NCBI RefSeq assembly: GCF_022539665.2
Contig: NC_081337.1
Coordinates: 5,990,679 to 6,054,678, forward strand
Source: Daphnia carinata
Lineage: Eukaryota; Arthropoda; Branchiopoda; Diplostraca; Daphniidae
Length of the DNA stretch: 64,000 nt
Direction of reading: 5' to 3'
Below, one piece after another: positions 1-14,500 of this stretch (the stretch's first letter is position 1; every line of letters begins with the position of its first letter). The notes under the pieces are model-generated. The model was not told where the DNA came from. It saw only the letters and a list, made by a program, of their open reading frames with translations, and did not search any database. The position numbers were made by a program, and so were the translations under genes.

Positions 1-3000
1 TTTTATTTTCCTGCACATGTTCCTTGTCACCGAGATCGACTTGTCTATCAGATGCAAGACAAGTTTTTTTTTTTTTCTTTTTTGAATTATTCTCTAAAGC
101 TTATCATCCGTTAGAGCATCAACTTCAAACTGTCTAGCGCGTCTTGTATATATATATATAAGAAAAAAAAAAAAAAAAAAACACTCGGAGATATGTATCC
201 GGATTTAACTGCAACAATAACACCCCAGCCAGAAAAAAACATGAATATATAAAAAAAAAAAAAAAAATATCGCATATGTTTTTTTGTTTTTTTTTAATAT
301 ATATATTGAGCATACCGGTTGTACTGACTTGTACCACCCCGCGGGTTCTACGCGTTTCAAAGAAAGGGAGCGCCGTGTTTAACATACACGAACGACAAAA
401 GGGCGATGCAACTTTCAAGCTCATCAAAAAAAAAAAAAAAAAAAGAAAAGAAAAAAAAACTATGACGACCGCAACGAGATGGGTGATGAGAAAATACTGA
501 GAAATGCTCGATATAAGTTACCACGGGCAATATCAATCAATAGCGTCTCCCCATAAGGCCGGCAAAAGCTTTATTCCATCATTGATTGTTTTCTCTCTCG
601 GACCGGAGATCGATCAAAGGTGGGTGGGGACAGCGGTATCAAAATGCCAAATAGAACACGGAATTTTAGACGTAAAAACGGAAAGCTTTTCGCATGGCAG
701 ATTTAAAAAAAAAAATTTGATTTTCTGTTTTTTATTTTTCAAACATGAGAAAACAAACGAAAAATAAAGCTCACAGCTTTGGCTGGCATGACGCTCTTTT
801 TTTTTTCTTTCACGACTCGTCAAATGGACCGTGAAGAGAAAATGGCAACAGAGCCAAGTGTTTCCCCTTGTCCGCGCTCTCCCATTGAAGAGGCTCCATA
901 ACAGCCTGAAATACTTTGTGTGTCGTAGGGCAAAAACAAAAAAAAAAAAAAAAAAAAAACTAGCAGATAGGAAACATACTCGCATTCTTCTAGCTTGCTG
1001 TCCTCACGCTCTCTTCGATACAAACACATTGAAAAATGCATCAAAACTGCTGGACGGATAGAAAGAGACCTGTACAAGCGAAAGCATTTCATCTGCGTTA
1101 TCGTAACAGTTGGGGGGGGGGGGGGAGTCGCTTCGTAACGGTGTGTGGGGATAGATATTTTATTGATCGCTGTTTTGCCGCTGCGAACTGCCTCAATGTT
1201 CTAATAGACGTAACGCAGTAGACGTCTGTATACTTAGAGCCACTGTTTTCTATATTTGATGTAACGTATGCAATATTGAAAGGACATCGTGCAGCCGGCC
1301 GTGGGACGGTCGTCCATAGTGCGGCAAAACACGCGAATCGACCGTCAACCCACGACACACAGTCAAAACTGAATATACACTCAAAATAAATGTCAGAGGC
1401 AAGAAGAGAAAAAAAAAACAAAAAGTACGTGTAAAGAAAACGGGACTTTTGGCTGTGAGGTACATAACAAGCGTATACCGTTAGCGAAAAAGGGCGTTGT
1501 CGCCGTTGTACAATCATTAATCGGACGCACGTCAATTACCCCACTTGGTGACAATGTCTTTCAGCGTTGGCTGTTTCAACAACTGACCTTTCAATTCCTT
1601 TTGTTTTTTTATCCTTAAAAAAAAAAATAAGAACAAACAATGGCCTGGTTGTTTTTTTTTGTTTTTTTTCCAGTGCAAGATCAACCAATCGAAGAAAATG
1701 GCGAACCCGAAAAAAAAAAAAACTCATTAAGAACACGCGGACCTTGTACAATTTTTTCGGGAAACGGGTTCGGTCTATTGGGCACGTTCCCACCCACCTG
1801 TGTCTTTTGGAATTTTTCTTTCTATTTTCCTTTTTTTTTTTTTTTTTTTTTTTTACCCTATCCACACACTCCCTAAAGCGCGGTCATAGTCGTATAGAGA
1901 ATATGCATCATAGTTATTTCCTCGGGGCCCGTCTCCTTTTCTCTGGTTTACGACACACTCTCGTCAGCTCATCTCCTTTTCTGGCCAGCATCACGGAAGA
2001 GAGACACACACACACACACAAAAAAAACTAAAGCGCGTTGCCCGTAATTCAGTCCACTGAAGAAAAAAAAAAAAAAATGTCTCACAATAATATAAAAAAA
2101 AAAAAAGAATGACGTCCTAGTGAATAAAACGGACCCTCCAACTTGCCGAAAGAGAGAAAAAAAAAAATAAAGAATGACACATTTTTTTTTTCTTGTCGGC
2201 CTGCCTTATTCTTTTTTTTTTTTTTTAAAGATCCTCCACACTCCTGAAAAGAAAACAAAACAAAACAAAAAAAAAAAATAAAGATTGCTCGTGATGGTTC
2301 TTCAGCTCGACGCTGCCGCCTTTTAAGCTGGACGCCTCGGTAGGACTGATTAAAAACTTACTCGCCTCTTGCGCACTTCTTTTCAGATGAGACCCCCATT
2401 TTTGTTTTTCTTTTCAAAGCATTTAAAGGGCGTGTGGGTAAGCTCGTGATCATCATCACTGTTTCTCCTTGGGCCGAAAACAAAAACACGAAAATGCGCA
2501 ACTAGCTCTTACGCAGGGATTACAGCCACGTCTCTTTACATGCCCTGCTTTCAAAATGTTTTGTGTCGCACGACGACAAATCGAAAAATCGAATAACAAA
2601 ATGAAAATAATCAAGAGGAGAGTATCTTTTACGAGCTCAAAGGACGAATCAATAGAAGGTAAAGGTAAAGAAAAAAAAAAAAAAAAAAAAAAAAAAAAGA
2701 AAGAAAGAAAAAGTTTCGTGTGTTCTCAAGTTTCGATTATCGATAATGAACGCACCGGACTGCCCATTCTCTTTTCGTTGCTCGTGTTCTACAAAGCAGG
2801 TCCGCCACGTCGACAATTAGCCACAGCCGCCCCCCCCCCCCCAAAAAAAAAGGTTCTTCTCTTTCTGTTGTATCTCCTCACAATTTTTACCCCTCGTTTC
2901 TTTAACTCCAATCGAGCAGAAAGAGCCGGAACTGAAAAAAAAAAAAAGACCAACATTCCGACCGGACCTAGTGGCCCAGCAATAAGTCGATGCTCTTTTG

Positions 3001-3473
3001 TTTCCACCCATCTTCAGCCATCGTTGGAAAAAATAATAGCCATGCTAGCCCCGAAGACAGTATCAATAAAAAGTTATAAAAGAAGAAAAAGAAGAAAAAA
3101 AAAAAAATTTGTTTTTGACCTTTTAAAAAGACAAGAGTTTGCGGAGGGGATTCTCGTGCCAAATGGGCTTTGGCCCCCCTCCCCCCCACTCTCCCGGCCG
3201 TTGGCTCTACGTGAAAAGAAAAACGGAATGGCGATCGACAGGAAAATCAAACGACTGGCCAACCCCAATTTCCTCTGCTATAAACAGGGAGAACGGAAAA
3301 GAACATGTAAGGGCTCTTCATTCTTCCTTCAACACACTGCAGAAGAAAAGGCAAGTTCTTGCTGGGCGGACTATAAAAAGTAGGGAAGAGGCGGTGTAGA
3401 ATCATCACAAGATATACACTCTTTCTCCCCCCCCCCCCCCCTGTCCTACACCCTCCTCTCTTACTCCTCAGCG

Positions 3474-3495
3474 TCTCTCTCTCTCTCTCTCTCTC
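3474..3495. repeat. (TC)n microsatellite
   Basis: About 11 TC units, just 3' of a 15-base C run (3427-3441). It lies in the putative ephrin intron. Confidence 0.9.
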
Positions 3496-4348
3496 GTGTT
3501 CTCAACTCTCACGGTTCTTTCGATGCTTGACGCGCACAGGATCTTTAATCAATAAGGTGTGTTGTGTGCGTCTGTGAGAGAGAGGGGTAGGAACGATGCT
3601 GATCCCTCCGTCACAGCAACAGCACGACAGGGCCCTTCAATCCACCAAAGGCCTAGCTTACATCCTATGTGTCTCTCTTTTCCTCCCGTCAACATGGATA
3701 CCGTATACTTATAGACGTTAGATACATACATATAAAAGAGGAACGGTAAAAAAAAAAAAAAAAAAAAAAGGAGGGGGCGGGAGTTTGAGCTTCATTTTCT
3801 CTCATCTTCATCCGTCTTTTCACTTTTGCTCCATCAACCTTACCCAGCAGCAGCATCCAACGTTTTTTTTTTTTTTTTTTATCTTTTAATAGCGTTTGCT
3901 TTCTAACTACGCAACAAAAAAAAGGAAATAAAAACTCCCTCCCGGAAATTGAGTCAACCTCTCCATGGTTTGCCTTCACCACCAATCCCCCCATTCAACG
4001 AACGCGTTTGCACGTAAATCGGGCGGGAAATCCGTATTCGCAAAATGACATTTTGGATATTTCTTTCTTTCTTTTATTTTTTATTTTTTATTTTTTTTTT
4101 TAAATCATTCGACCTCCTCCTTGCTTTTCCAAATTCGTTTAGTTCTTCATTAATGTTTTGATTCAAACACACGGCGGAAAAAATGTGTAAAGCTTTGATG
4201 AGAAATTTCCGCGGGAGTGACGGGGGGAATTATACGAGCCATTGATCCTACCCTCTTTGCCACGAAAAAAAAAGGGGAAAAAAAAAGTCATAACAAGAGT
4301 GACAGGAGTGATGGGACTTTGTCATATCCCTTCGCTACGCAACAGCCT

Positions 4349-4369
4349 CCCCCCCCCCCCCCCCCCCCC
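4349..4369. repeat. C21 homopolymer
   Basis: Uninterrupted run of 21 C residues, the longest C/G run noticed here. Long C runs are much rarer in animal DNA than A/T runs. Confidence 0.9.
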
Positions 4370-4748
4370 ACCTCTTCGTCAAAAGCCTCTAACTCTTAAA
4401 CTTGACTGTGGAGCTCCTTTATCGCCCCCGACTGTTCCGTATACAAACTGAGGGGGAAAAATCAATGAGACTCACCTCTCGGCTACATGTCCATATTAAT
4501 GTTATTGAATTCACCTTGATCCGTCTTGAATCCCAATCTCTTTACGCGATCCCTTCCCCCTATTTTCGAGGGAGCCGAAAAATACTGACAAACTCTCTGG
4601 TACACGCGTCATTTGACACGGGGAACACGCAGGGCGTACACAAAATGATGCCAATGGGCAGAGATATGGACGCTCGGATACATGACACAGCGTTGCCATG
4701 ATACGAGGCTGCTGCTGCTGTTGCAGAGTCATTTGATTCCTTCCGGGA

Positions 4749-4776
4749 GTGTGTGTGTGTGTGTGTGTGTGTGTGT
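4749..4776. repeat. (GT)14 microsatellite
   Basis: Fourteen perfect GT units in the putative ephrin intron. Confidence 0.95.
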
Positions 4777-4994
4777 CTGCATATTACAACGGATCGTCGT
4801 CTATATCCGAGAAACGGCCATCGGTCATGGACATTTTGACGATAGCGTTGGAAATAGTGGTGCGCTCTCCATTTGGGCAACGTCGTGAAACATGAAAAGG
4901 CAACAAAAGGCAACGAGAAAAAGCCAATGATCCGTAACGTCATTCCATCTACACACAGACACACAAAAGCGAATGACAATGTTTGCCTCCCTTC

Positions 4995-5026
<32 letters not shown>

Positions 5027-5485
5027 ATAGACCCCACAAAATCCAAAGCTTCTTCTATTCGTACGTCCCATTCTTCCGATTCCATCTTCCGACCCCATTT
5101 AAACTTCTCCCACAAAAAAAAACAAACCCACTTTTCGCCTTGATACATTTGCATACGCTGAATTTACCCAAGTCGATCGAGAATCGATCCTCTTCGATAC
5201 AATGTATTCTATGTTTGTAATACTTGTGCATACGAGATGAAACCGCATCATCTGGAAATGGAAAAAAAAAAAAAAAAAAAAAAAACGGCAACACAACCTG
5301 AACACACACAACTTTGGGTGTAGTATGAAAACAGCGGCGAAAGTGCTGTGCATATAGACGCAAGGAGATTCTCAATTTCTAAATTTGCCCGTCTACCTGA
5401 AACTGTTCTCAATATGACCTGATCTTTTCGTCATCGATTTTTCCGCACTACCTCCCCCCCCCTCTTTTTTTTTCTTTCTGTGTTT

Positions 5486-5579
5486 GAATTCGACGAGTCT
5501 TTTTTTTTTTTTTTCGTACAACTGAGCTGGGCAAAAAGAGTCAAAGTAAAAAAAAAAAAAAAAAAGACTCGTCGAATTC
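5486..5579. repeat. Perfect 29-bp inverted repeat, 36-base spacer
   Basis: The left arm (5486-5514) is a 14-base unique part starting GAATTC followed by 15 T. The right arm (5551-5579) is 15 A followed by the exact reverse complement of that unique part. The arms pair over 29 bases around a 36-base loop. The unique part makes it more than a chance pairing of poly-T with poly-A; transcribed on either strand it would fold as a stable hairpin. Confidence 0.9.
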
Positions 5580-8500
5580 GATGGGGAAACAAAGAAACGA
5601 AGGGTTCGGATGTAACAAGGATAACAACAGGCAACGAAAAAAGGAAGAAGACCGTGGTGGTATATGGAGAGAGGGGGATCCAGCGCTATATCTTTGACGT
5701 TTCCGTTTCTGAAATGTTAGAACCGTCAATCCAAGACAAACTCATCACTTTCATTTCCATACCAAAAAGCGAAATGGGCTCTTATCCGACTTTTCTCTTT
5801 CCTTCTTCATACACATAAAGTCATTCGAGACTTTATATATACCAGAGGATTACGTCGTCATTTGTTTTGTCATTTCCCTCCCTACGTTGTAACCGGTCTC
5901 TCAAAGTTTAAAAAAAAAAAAAAAAAATGTGCCGACCCCCCTGTCTACATCAAAAATGGAATAAGGGACGATGGTCTTTTTTCGAGTCTTGGTCAGTCTT
6001 CAGAGTGGCCATTAGACATATCCGGTAGCATGAAATCAGCTTACATGACATGTAAATCCTCAACAATGGAACAAGGGGGTAAAAAAAATAAGGCTTTCGA
6101 AAAAGAGGCCACAATTTTACCCCCTTCTCTTTTCGTGTAAAAAAGAAAAGAACGCATGACACATGATGCAACATTGTTAGGCTTAAATAGCCCCAAATCT
6201 CTATCAGCCTCGACATCCCAACTCATTTCGTGACCAATCGCTTTTTGTTTTCAAACGTCCCTTTCGACCCACCCTTCTTCTTTTATTGTTTTACTTGCAC
6301 ATCCATTACTAACTAACTAGTGCTGTTCCAGTACACTGTGGGATGTCGGAGAAGGCACGTTCGATCCTGACTATCAGTTGGACTACATCTGTTCAGGACT
6401 TGGACAAAAACAGAACCGGACGTACATTTTTTTTTTCTTTCCCAACTCAGTTTTAACGTGTTCCATCTGATCCCCCCCCCCACCCTTTTTGTCTTTGAAA
6501 ATAAAGAGGGAGTAATGGATTTTGAAAGCAGATTATTAAAGATGAATGGTGGGAGTGAAGAAGAAGCAAAAAGATGTTGAAATTGAATGATTTCCACGTA
6601 ACGTTTGGCGCTGAAATGGCACGACCCTCCCGTGAGGTATCGTATCAATCATCAATGAGGGCACAGCGTTCTAATGAGCTCACAAAGTACTACGTTCACC
6701 ATTTTCTTTTTTTTTTTTCTCTCTTTTTCCTCGTCCCAAAAAAAGCCCGTCTTCCTAGATGTGTGCGTCTCCCATTTTTTAATAATAATGAGATCAGCAA
6801 AAAAAGGGAGAGTGAAAAGTGGGGTGGAAGTTTCGGTGCATTGATTTTTAAATTTCAAACTCTTTTGGGAAATGAATTTTCACAGTCTCTCTTTTGCTCT
6901 TGAGTAAAACTTTGTAAAAGAGAAGGGGAGAAGAGACATTAACAGATTTAAAAAGAGTAAAGTAGCTCCCGAAAGGAGGAACAAGCACTTTATGCGTCCC
7001 CGTGAAATACGACACGCCATCTACATTTCCACGACAACTCAACGCAAAAAAAGAAAAAGAGTTCGTTCAAAAAAAAAAAAAAAAAAAAAAAACGGGGTTC
7101 GCCAATCAAGCGGAACAGTGTCATAGGATCTAACAGCATTTACGGATGAGTTGTCTCATCTTCTTTTTCGTCTTCCCCGCCCATCTTCTATTGCACCATG
7201 TGTGTGTTTGATAAATGAAATATACTGTATATATAAAAAAAAAAAAAAAAAAAAAAAGGGAAAAGCTCGGGCAAACTGCTAGGGACTGTGATTCAATGTG
7301 TGCATGGATCAAAAGAGGGGAAACCTGCGTGAGGCACATTGGAGAGTGTGTGTCACAAAGGCAGAGGCGACGGCATCAATGCCACTCAGGTTCTGCAGAC
7401 TTCTGCGGCTAATGAGAGAGAGAGAGGGAAAGAAATGTTGGGCCGTCGAATAACACAGTCGGTGAGTTAATTTCCTGTTGTCAACCTTTGCGCCCCGGCT
7501 ACCCCGATTAAGCAACGAATCAACGAAGAAAAAGGCCAGAAGATGACAACCCCCACAAAACGGTTGGACAATGTATAAGAAAAAGCGACGCCAACCAACA
7601 ATGAAAAAAACGAGGTTCTATTCAGAGAAATGCAACAATGTCAGTGTGTGGTGGCAAGACGGAAGGAAACGGTACGCAAACACAACCCATTTAAAATGAC
7701 GGACCAAACGAAATTCCGGAACGCATTTTTTTTTTCCCCTTCATACTTGAGCGCAAGATGGCGGCCATCATTAGTGTTTTTTTTTTTTTTGGAGCTCAAC
7801 GTCTGCGCAGGTTTAAATTTTATATAATACACCAAAGTTTGAAATTGTTTGACCCCTTTGAAATGTGCTGTATTTCTTTTTTTCTTTCATCATTTCAGAG
7901 AACTGTGCAGATTGTCAAGAACAAATTGCAACAAACTTGTTCGTTTTCGTAGTTGGCTTTGAATTCCAACAAACTTTTCAGCCAGAGCGAGAGAGAGAGA
8001 GAGACCCAAAAGCCAAAAAGAAGAGACAATCAACTTCTGTTTACATCAAATGTGTAGGGGAACAAGAGAACTCATACGTCTCCCCGGTTTTTTTTTTTTT
8101 TTTTTTTTTTTAAGTATCCCTACATGGCAACGAATTTCGATCCCAATTTGGGAAGTATCTTTAAAAAAAAAAAAGTTCTTTTCAATCCAAATATAATGCT
8201 GTCAGACTCGAAGGCCAAAAAAAAGTAGCCTTATGGTTCAACGACGGTTGGTCTTGGCGTCTGCATAAAAGACACAAAAAAAAAACCTGAGGGTAACAAG
8301 ACCGCACGTCAATCAATCATCCATGAAAAAAAAAAAAAACGAGAAGTAACACACAGACTAAAAAAAAAAATAAAATTGGACAAACTGGAAATGCAATAAG
8401 GGCAACACCAAAAAACAAAAAAAAAAAAAAAAAAAAAATAGATGAGTCATCTAGTCGTCGTTCAAAGAGACATTTCTCTTTTTCTCGCTGCCATTTAATA

Positions 8501-11500
8501 ATGAAAAGGGAAAAGAAAAAAAAAAAAAAACCAGTTGGGTGTATATGGAAGCGCAGTGCAGTCGACAAATAATTCAGAAAGAGAACGGCCGGGGGTCTGT
8601 TGGCCAACGCAGCTGACTCGTGAATGAATTATCCTCAGTAACAAGAATTCGTAGTGTTGGCGAGTTTTTCTCCCTTCGCTTCTACCTCAACGGAAATAGG
8701 ACGGGAATATCGCACAGTAGCTGACGGGGCCTTTTAATCTGCGCTTCTCTTTGTGACGTTCACCTGGTAGGCTAACGAAAATTGGATCACCCCCCTCCCC
8801 TCCCCAGAAAAAAAAAAAAATGAAGATTGCATCACCTGGTCATCAAACGGCAGCTGATGCTGTCCTGATACAATTGTTGATACACACCCAGCACTTAAGG
8901 AAAGGGGGGGGGGCGCGAAAGTGTGCGTGAAAATCAAAATGAATTGGAATTTATATGAAAAATTCAAACAGACGAACGGTTCGGTCAAACAAAATGACGA
9001 GCTTTTAAAGTTTTCCTTTTTTATTATTTTTTTTTTTCTTTTAATGACGGACTGACTTTGACAGTACCGGCCACAACGAAAAGAAAAAAAAAAGTCACGG
9101 ACACGCCGGGAAAAAAAAAAGGACTAAGAGGGTTTATGTGTTTACGTCCCCGTCTTCCCTCTTATGGGGAAAATGGCAACGTAAAAGAAAAACAAAAACA
9201 AAGCGCCATTGTTACCTGATGTCTAGTACAACATTAACTTTATTTATCTTCTCTTTTTTGTTTTTTTGTTCCCTTTTCCGAGTAGAAAATGTTTGTCGCC
9301 ATCATCAAACATTTACTGCCGTACTTGTAATAATAAATCCAATCGCAACACATAAAAAAAAAACATTGGCCCATACCCATTTCAATTCTCTCGTTAATCA
9401 GTTAAGGTGTGATAAACGCGTGTCGTTCGCCATTCGAGAAAATTGCCAAAAAAAAAAAAAAAAAGAAGGCAGTGAAGCAAATCGGCGAAAGGACATAAGC
9501 CACCAAATGCAATTTCCTCTCCGACTCATCTACTTCTCATCCCGTCATTAGGAACCTTTCCCCCGCAAATTCATTTTCTCATCTCTCCTAACTTTAAATA
9601 ATGTCTTGTGATTTCCCGGCTCTTCAAATTCGATTTCCCTTTTCTTCACGCCGCTAAAAAAGACCGAACGAAAAAAAAAAATAAATAAAATGAAAGAACG
9701 GACACGTCACCGAACCCAACTGAACGAAAAAAATTTTGTTTTTTTTTTACAAAACTCTGCAACATCGGACTCGCCCATTTTTTTTTTTTTAAGTTTGTTT
9801 CGTCTTGTTTTCATAAGCGTCGTTAAAAAACTGAACGGCCATATAATGTTATCACGAGCTCGTTTCATTCTCGTAGTGGCGGCACGACGCGAGTGGAAAA
9901 AAAAAAACAGAACCTTATTGCCGCTCCAACAAGGCAAGACCGAGGGTAGTACCGCGGGACTCGATATCCCCTACTCCAACTATTTTACCTGCCTTTTTTC
10001 TTAACAAATTTCTATTTTTTTTTTTACCTTGAATGAAAAAAAAAGCAGTTCAAAACACCTCGGGGCAGTGTTGAGAGCATGCAACGTGTACAGGTAGACG
10101 AACTATCCAGCGGGAGGAGGACAAACTGATCGTAAACAAGTCGCATCTCTCTTTCCCTGCGTGCCATACTTTTATTCATTCGCTCTATTTTTTTTTTTCT
10201 TGGTTACAAACAACATCGCCTTACGTTTTTTACACTTTCTTCTTCTTTAAGGAAAGTTGATTTTATTAGGTCAAAACAAAAAATAAAAAATAAAACCCGA
10301 AGCCAGCAGCTCAACTCACGAAACGTGCAAATGGTACGTGTACGGTACAACAATACAACCAAGTTAGTGTAATTTTTTTAGAGGGGGTTGGGTAGTTTCT
10401 CACGGACGATAGGAGCAAAAAAAAAAAAAAAAAAGAGGCACAGCAAAACAACAAAAAGCAAACGTTCAAAAACTTCGTCTGGCTCTTTAAAGAAAAAAAA
10501 AGTGCGCGTGCGTGCGCCACCTCTTGGTTTTTATCTATGCCCGTCGAGGATTCACACAGTTAGAAGCAACTCCTTCAAGTTAACCACGTGAAGAGGCAAC
10601 AATACAGAAGAAAAAAAAAAAAAAAGTTGCGCATTGTCCATCTTATGGTGGTAGGGCTATAACTCTGTGGGCGAGTGGCAGAAAGCAGAAGAACGGGGGG
10701 GGGGGGAACCACGCAGAGAAGACAAGTCGTCTTAAATCAGCTTTCAAACATGTCTTTTTCTTTGTCTCTTGTGCCCGTCTTCACAGAACACACGAAACAA
10801 AACGAAGAATGGAAGAAAAAAAAAATAAATAAATAGGAACCCTGTTTTCCATCATTTCTGCGCGTTTATCTTTTACGAGAGCGAGATAAGACGGGAAACA
10901 TTCGTCAGTTTTATGGCCACAGCGAACGTGGTCGTAGGCAAAAAGAAAAACAAAACCAAAAAAAAAAAAAGGGGAGAAAACAAATGAAACGTTTTTTAAC
11001 GAGAAATTCCAGCCGTCGTCATTAAATAACTCATTCCGAATATATTAAGATGATCAAGAATCAAAGAGCGTCGTCGTACACGCAATCGACCGTGGAAAGC
11101 AAAGTTTCCCCTTCGATTCTTTCTTCGCATTTGATGACGTTGCCAACAATTAAAAAATGGGGGAAAGAAAAAAAGAAGAAGAAGAGTCTTCCATGCTCGG
11201 TTTAGCTCTTGATCGACACATGATCAAATGAGAAGGAAAGAGTTTTAACGAAGAACAAAAGGAGAGAAAAGAGTCTTAATTAGGCAGGGGCGCGGCGGTT
11301 TGGTCTTTCTCCCCCCCCTCCCCCCCCCGGTTCGTACTCGCCTTTGTTTCGCATCAAACAGCGAAACCGAAATGCAAAGAGTGCGGGATACCACACACGA
11401 ATAGAAAAATATGTATAGCAACGTGTGTCATTACATCTCCCGGCTGGAACAAAGGCAAAAAAAAAAAAAAAAAGGAGAGAGAGATAGAGATATGTAGGCG

Positions 11501-14500
11501 ATGTGGATTGGTCTCTATTCTTCCACTCCCCTTATGATCTGACCGCATTTTCAATGTCACGTACGAATCCCGCCCGCCAAAACATGTGTTCCTCCTTTCG
11601 CTATCGGCATGTGATTCCAAATCAGATATACAAATACAAAGTTTTACTTTTTTTTTTTTTTTTTTTTAGCCAATTCATCGAATAGCTTTCGATGCAGCGT
11701 CATTGTTTTCATTCTTCTTCGTGTAGTCAGAGCTCTCGTGATTGTGTGTGTCCCTCTATTCGTTTACCTTTAATCTCATGCCGCCCACCAGTGGAAATGC
11801 AATCAGCTCGCAATAGAAATGCCAAAATGGAATTTTTCCCGTTTCTTTTTTCTTTAAAAACGAAGAGAAAAAATAATCATAAATTCAAAAAAGAGGGACG
11901 CAATCAGTTGGGCTCATCTTTACAGGAAAGGGGGGAGGCTATACGGGAAACGATGAGCAGATATGAGATTTCCTTCGTCTTGCCCCCATGGTTTTTCGTT
12001 GGAAAAAAAAAAACAAACAACAACTTACAATATCCATCTGTTCGAAATAGCGTCTGTAAATCAAATAGTGAAGAGAAAAAAAAAAGCAAGACTCGAGAAA
12101 GGGCGGATAGAAGAGGAATAACGACACCATTGATCTGTATAAACATTCTCCCCATCCAAAAATGGGGTTGCCTCTCGTGTTAATGTCCGCGTGATATTTT
12201 TCTTTTTTGCATAAAAACCCGTTACACTATCACGATGAGACATTGTCTAGCAGCACAAGACGGTAGATCTTTTCAACAAATGAGAAATATTATTGATATT
12301 TTTAGAATATTGAGTGAGAAGAAATAGACGATGACTAACTCCGTGACGATGACTACGAACAATTCGAATGCCCCCACATCTTTTTGTTCGGTTAAAGCTA
12401 ACAATCACATCCAATCAGGTAGGAGAATTTATATTTAAAAAAAAAAAAAAAAAGAAAGAAAAGGAGCATCCCATGTATGGTAGTCATCATCCCAACCTGC
12501 GATAGCATTCCTGGCTAGGTGGAGGGAAAAAATGAAGCCGAAAATCCTTATTAATATAATAGAAAAAAAGGTCGGCTCAATCACTTTATTATATAGAGTA
12601 TATATAATAAGGATTGTTGCGACGGAGCAAAGTCACGTGGGGAGGGAAGGAAGCCAATCATACCCCGAAAAAAAAAATGAAATAAAAAAACATGACACAA
12701 CGTCACAAAAAAAAAAAAGGACCTGGGAGTTTGTCCTGACAAAAGCTCTGTATTAGTGACAAGGTATTACGTTTCTTCTTCTTTTTTTTTGCGGTAAAAG
12801 TCAATATCTCCGGGGAGTCTTCAGAGTCCCTATTTTTTCCATGGATACACTTCTTTGCTCCCTCTTGTCGGTTCTGATTGAATGATAATCCGATTCCTCT
12901 ACAGACTGCCTACCAACGAAGACATTTTCCTCATCTTCAACAACCATTTGGAAAAACTGGCGTCGAGTTCTTGTGAACTTAGACAGGCGAAAAGAAAGTG
13001 ATAGCTCCTCAAAATTGAAATAGAAAAAAGAAAAATGTTAACAACCACATCCGGTTAGCGAAATAGACTGTGCCTCTTTTTTCTTTTTTATAGACTTTGT
13101 CAGAAAAGCAGCCCAGGCATGAAAATAAAAATACATGGAAAAGCTTCCACTGAGCGTACCCCATAGTTCTATACAAACAAAACGAGAGCAGCATTGTACA
13201 AAGCTAAAAGAAAAGACAAACAATATTCCTCTCTTTTTTTTTTTTTATATATAAATATGCTGGGAAAAAAAAAGAAAGGTAATGGCACCAAGAATGAAAG
13301 CCAAGGGAGAGACATAGTCCAGTCTGCGTTCAATGTTTATCCCGAAAATTGGTTTGGTCGCCCCCTGCTGTCTATCGCTTCTTCTTCCAACTGTTAAAAC
13401 AACAAACGGCCCCACCTAAACTTGTCACTCTCGCCCAACCCCAGAAAACACTCTTCTTTCGCTGTATTATCTGCCAGTGGACGATAGGAATGTACCAACA
13501 ACATCGAAGGGGAAAGAGACCCAGCGACGAGGGGGCAACGTGTTCACAACATCGAGTGGGTAAAGAGAAAACAAACAAAACGGGGACGCATGAGTTCTCA
13601 TCACACGGCGCACCTAGTCCTCTCGTCTGCTCTTTCACAGAAACAACAACCCGCACCAAAGACGTTCCAGACGAATTGTCATCTGTTTGTGGATTTCTCC
13701 ACGTTTCCGTTAAAGAATTTACGTTTGGCTTTGATGGATACAGCGAAACGGGGCCCCAGACACGCCTGTCTGGAACATTCAGCTGGAAAAAAAAAAATAA
13801 TAAAGAAGTAGAGAGGCAAGGCTTGCGTTGCACAGGTCACATCTTGCGGTGATAATTAACCAATGACTTCAAAGATTATTATCGCGGCATATGCGTGGAT
13901 TGTGGAAGTTTGGAAAACAAAAATGAAACTGGACAAACAAGTCAAACAGGTTGCGTGAGTCGAGAAAGATGCCTAGAATAGGAACGGCCACACAAGTATT
14001 TTGTTTTTTTGTTTTTTTTTGTTTATCTCAATTGAAACGCTCGCCATGGTGTGAGGTTAGGAGAAATTCAAATTGGAAGGATATTGCTCAAGGCTGATTT
14101 TTGACCAACAACTAACGCCAATCAAAAAGAACGTCTTTCTCTCTCGTAAAAAAAAAAAAAAAAAAAAAAAATTTTTAATTTAAAAAAAAAAAAAAAACTA
14201 CGTGTGAATAGACGAGACCTTCAAGTTCATTACAAGACGATACAAAGCGGGATAAGAAAAAGAGAGGATAGAGACTTGTATTGAAGATATCAAGAACCTG
14301 CTGCGAGAGCTCGTCTGAAGCGGCTGCATTATTTCCAAGTGAATGAAAGGCGACTCACACCATCTGCGACGTCACATTCACACACCGGCAAGCTCCGGGT
14401 TCTTTAACCCCACCCTTGCCTATTGAATCGATGACGTGACACCAGGTATACATCCCCATGCAATAATAACAAGCTATACATCGAAGAAGAGCCTCGGTGG

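Noticed and set aside
1567-2031. 154-codon Phe-rich open frame
   Set aside because: Homopolymer artefact of the same kind; hydrophobic translations from poly-T look like membrane segments but are not evidence of a gene.
2469-3383. 304-codon open frame on the plus strand
   Set aside because: It is Lys-rich and open because of A runs of up to about 30 bases that cannot contain stops in this frame; no domain, no Kozak or splice context.
12543-12615. Inverted repeat AATCCTTATT with A/T-rich extensions
   Set aside because: Only 10 bases pair perfectly and the rest is low-complexity A/T; no flanking duplication to suggest a mobile element.
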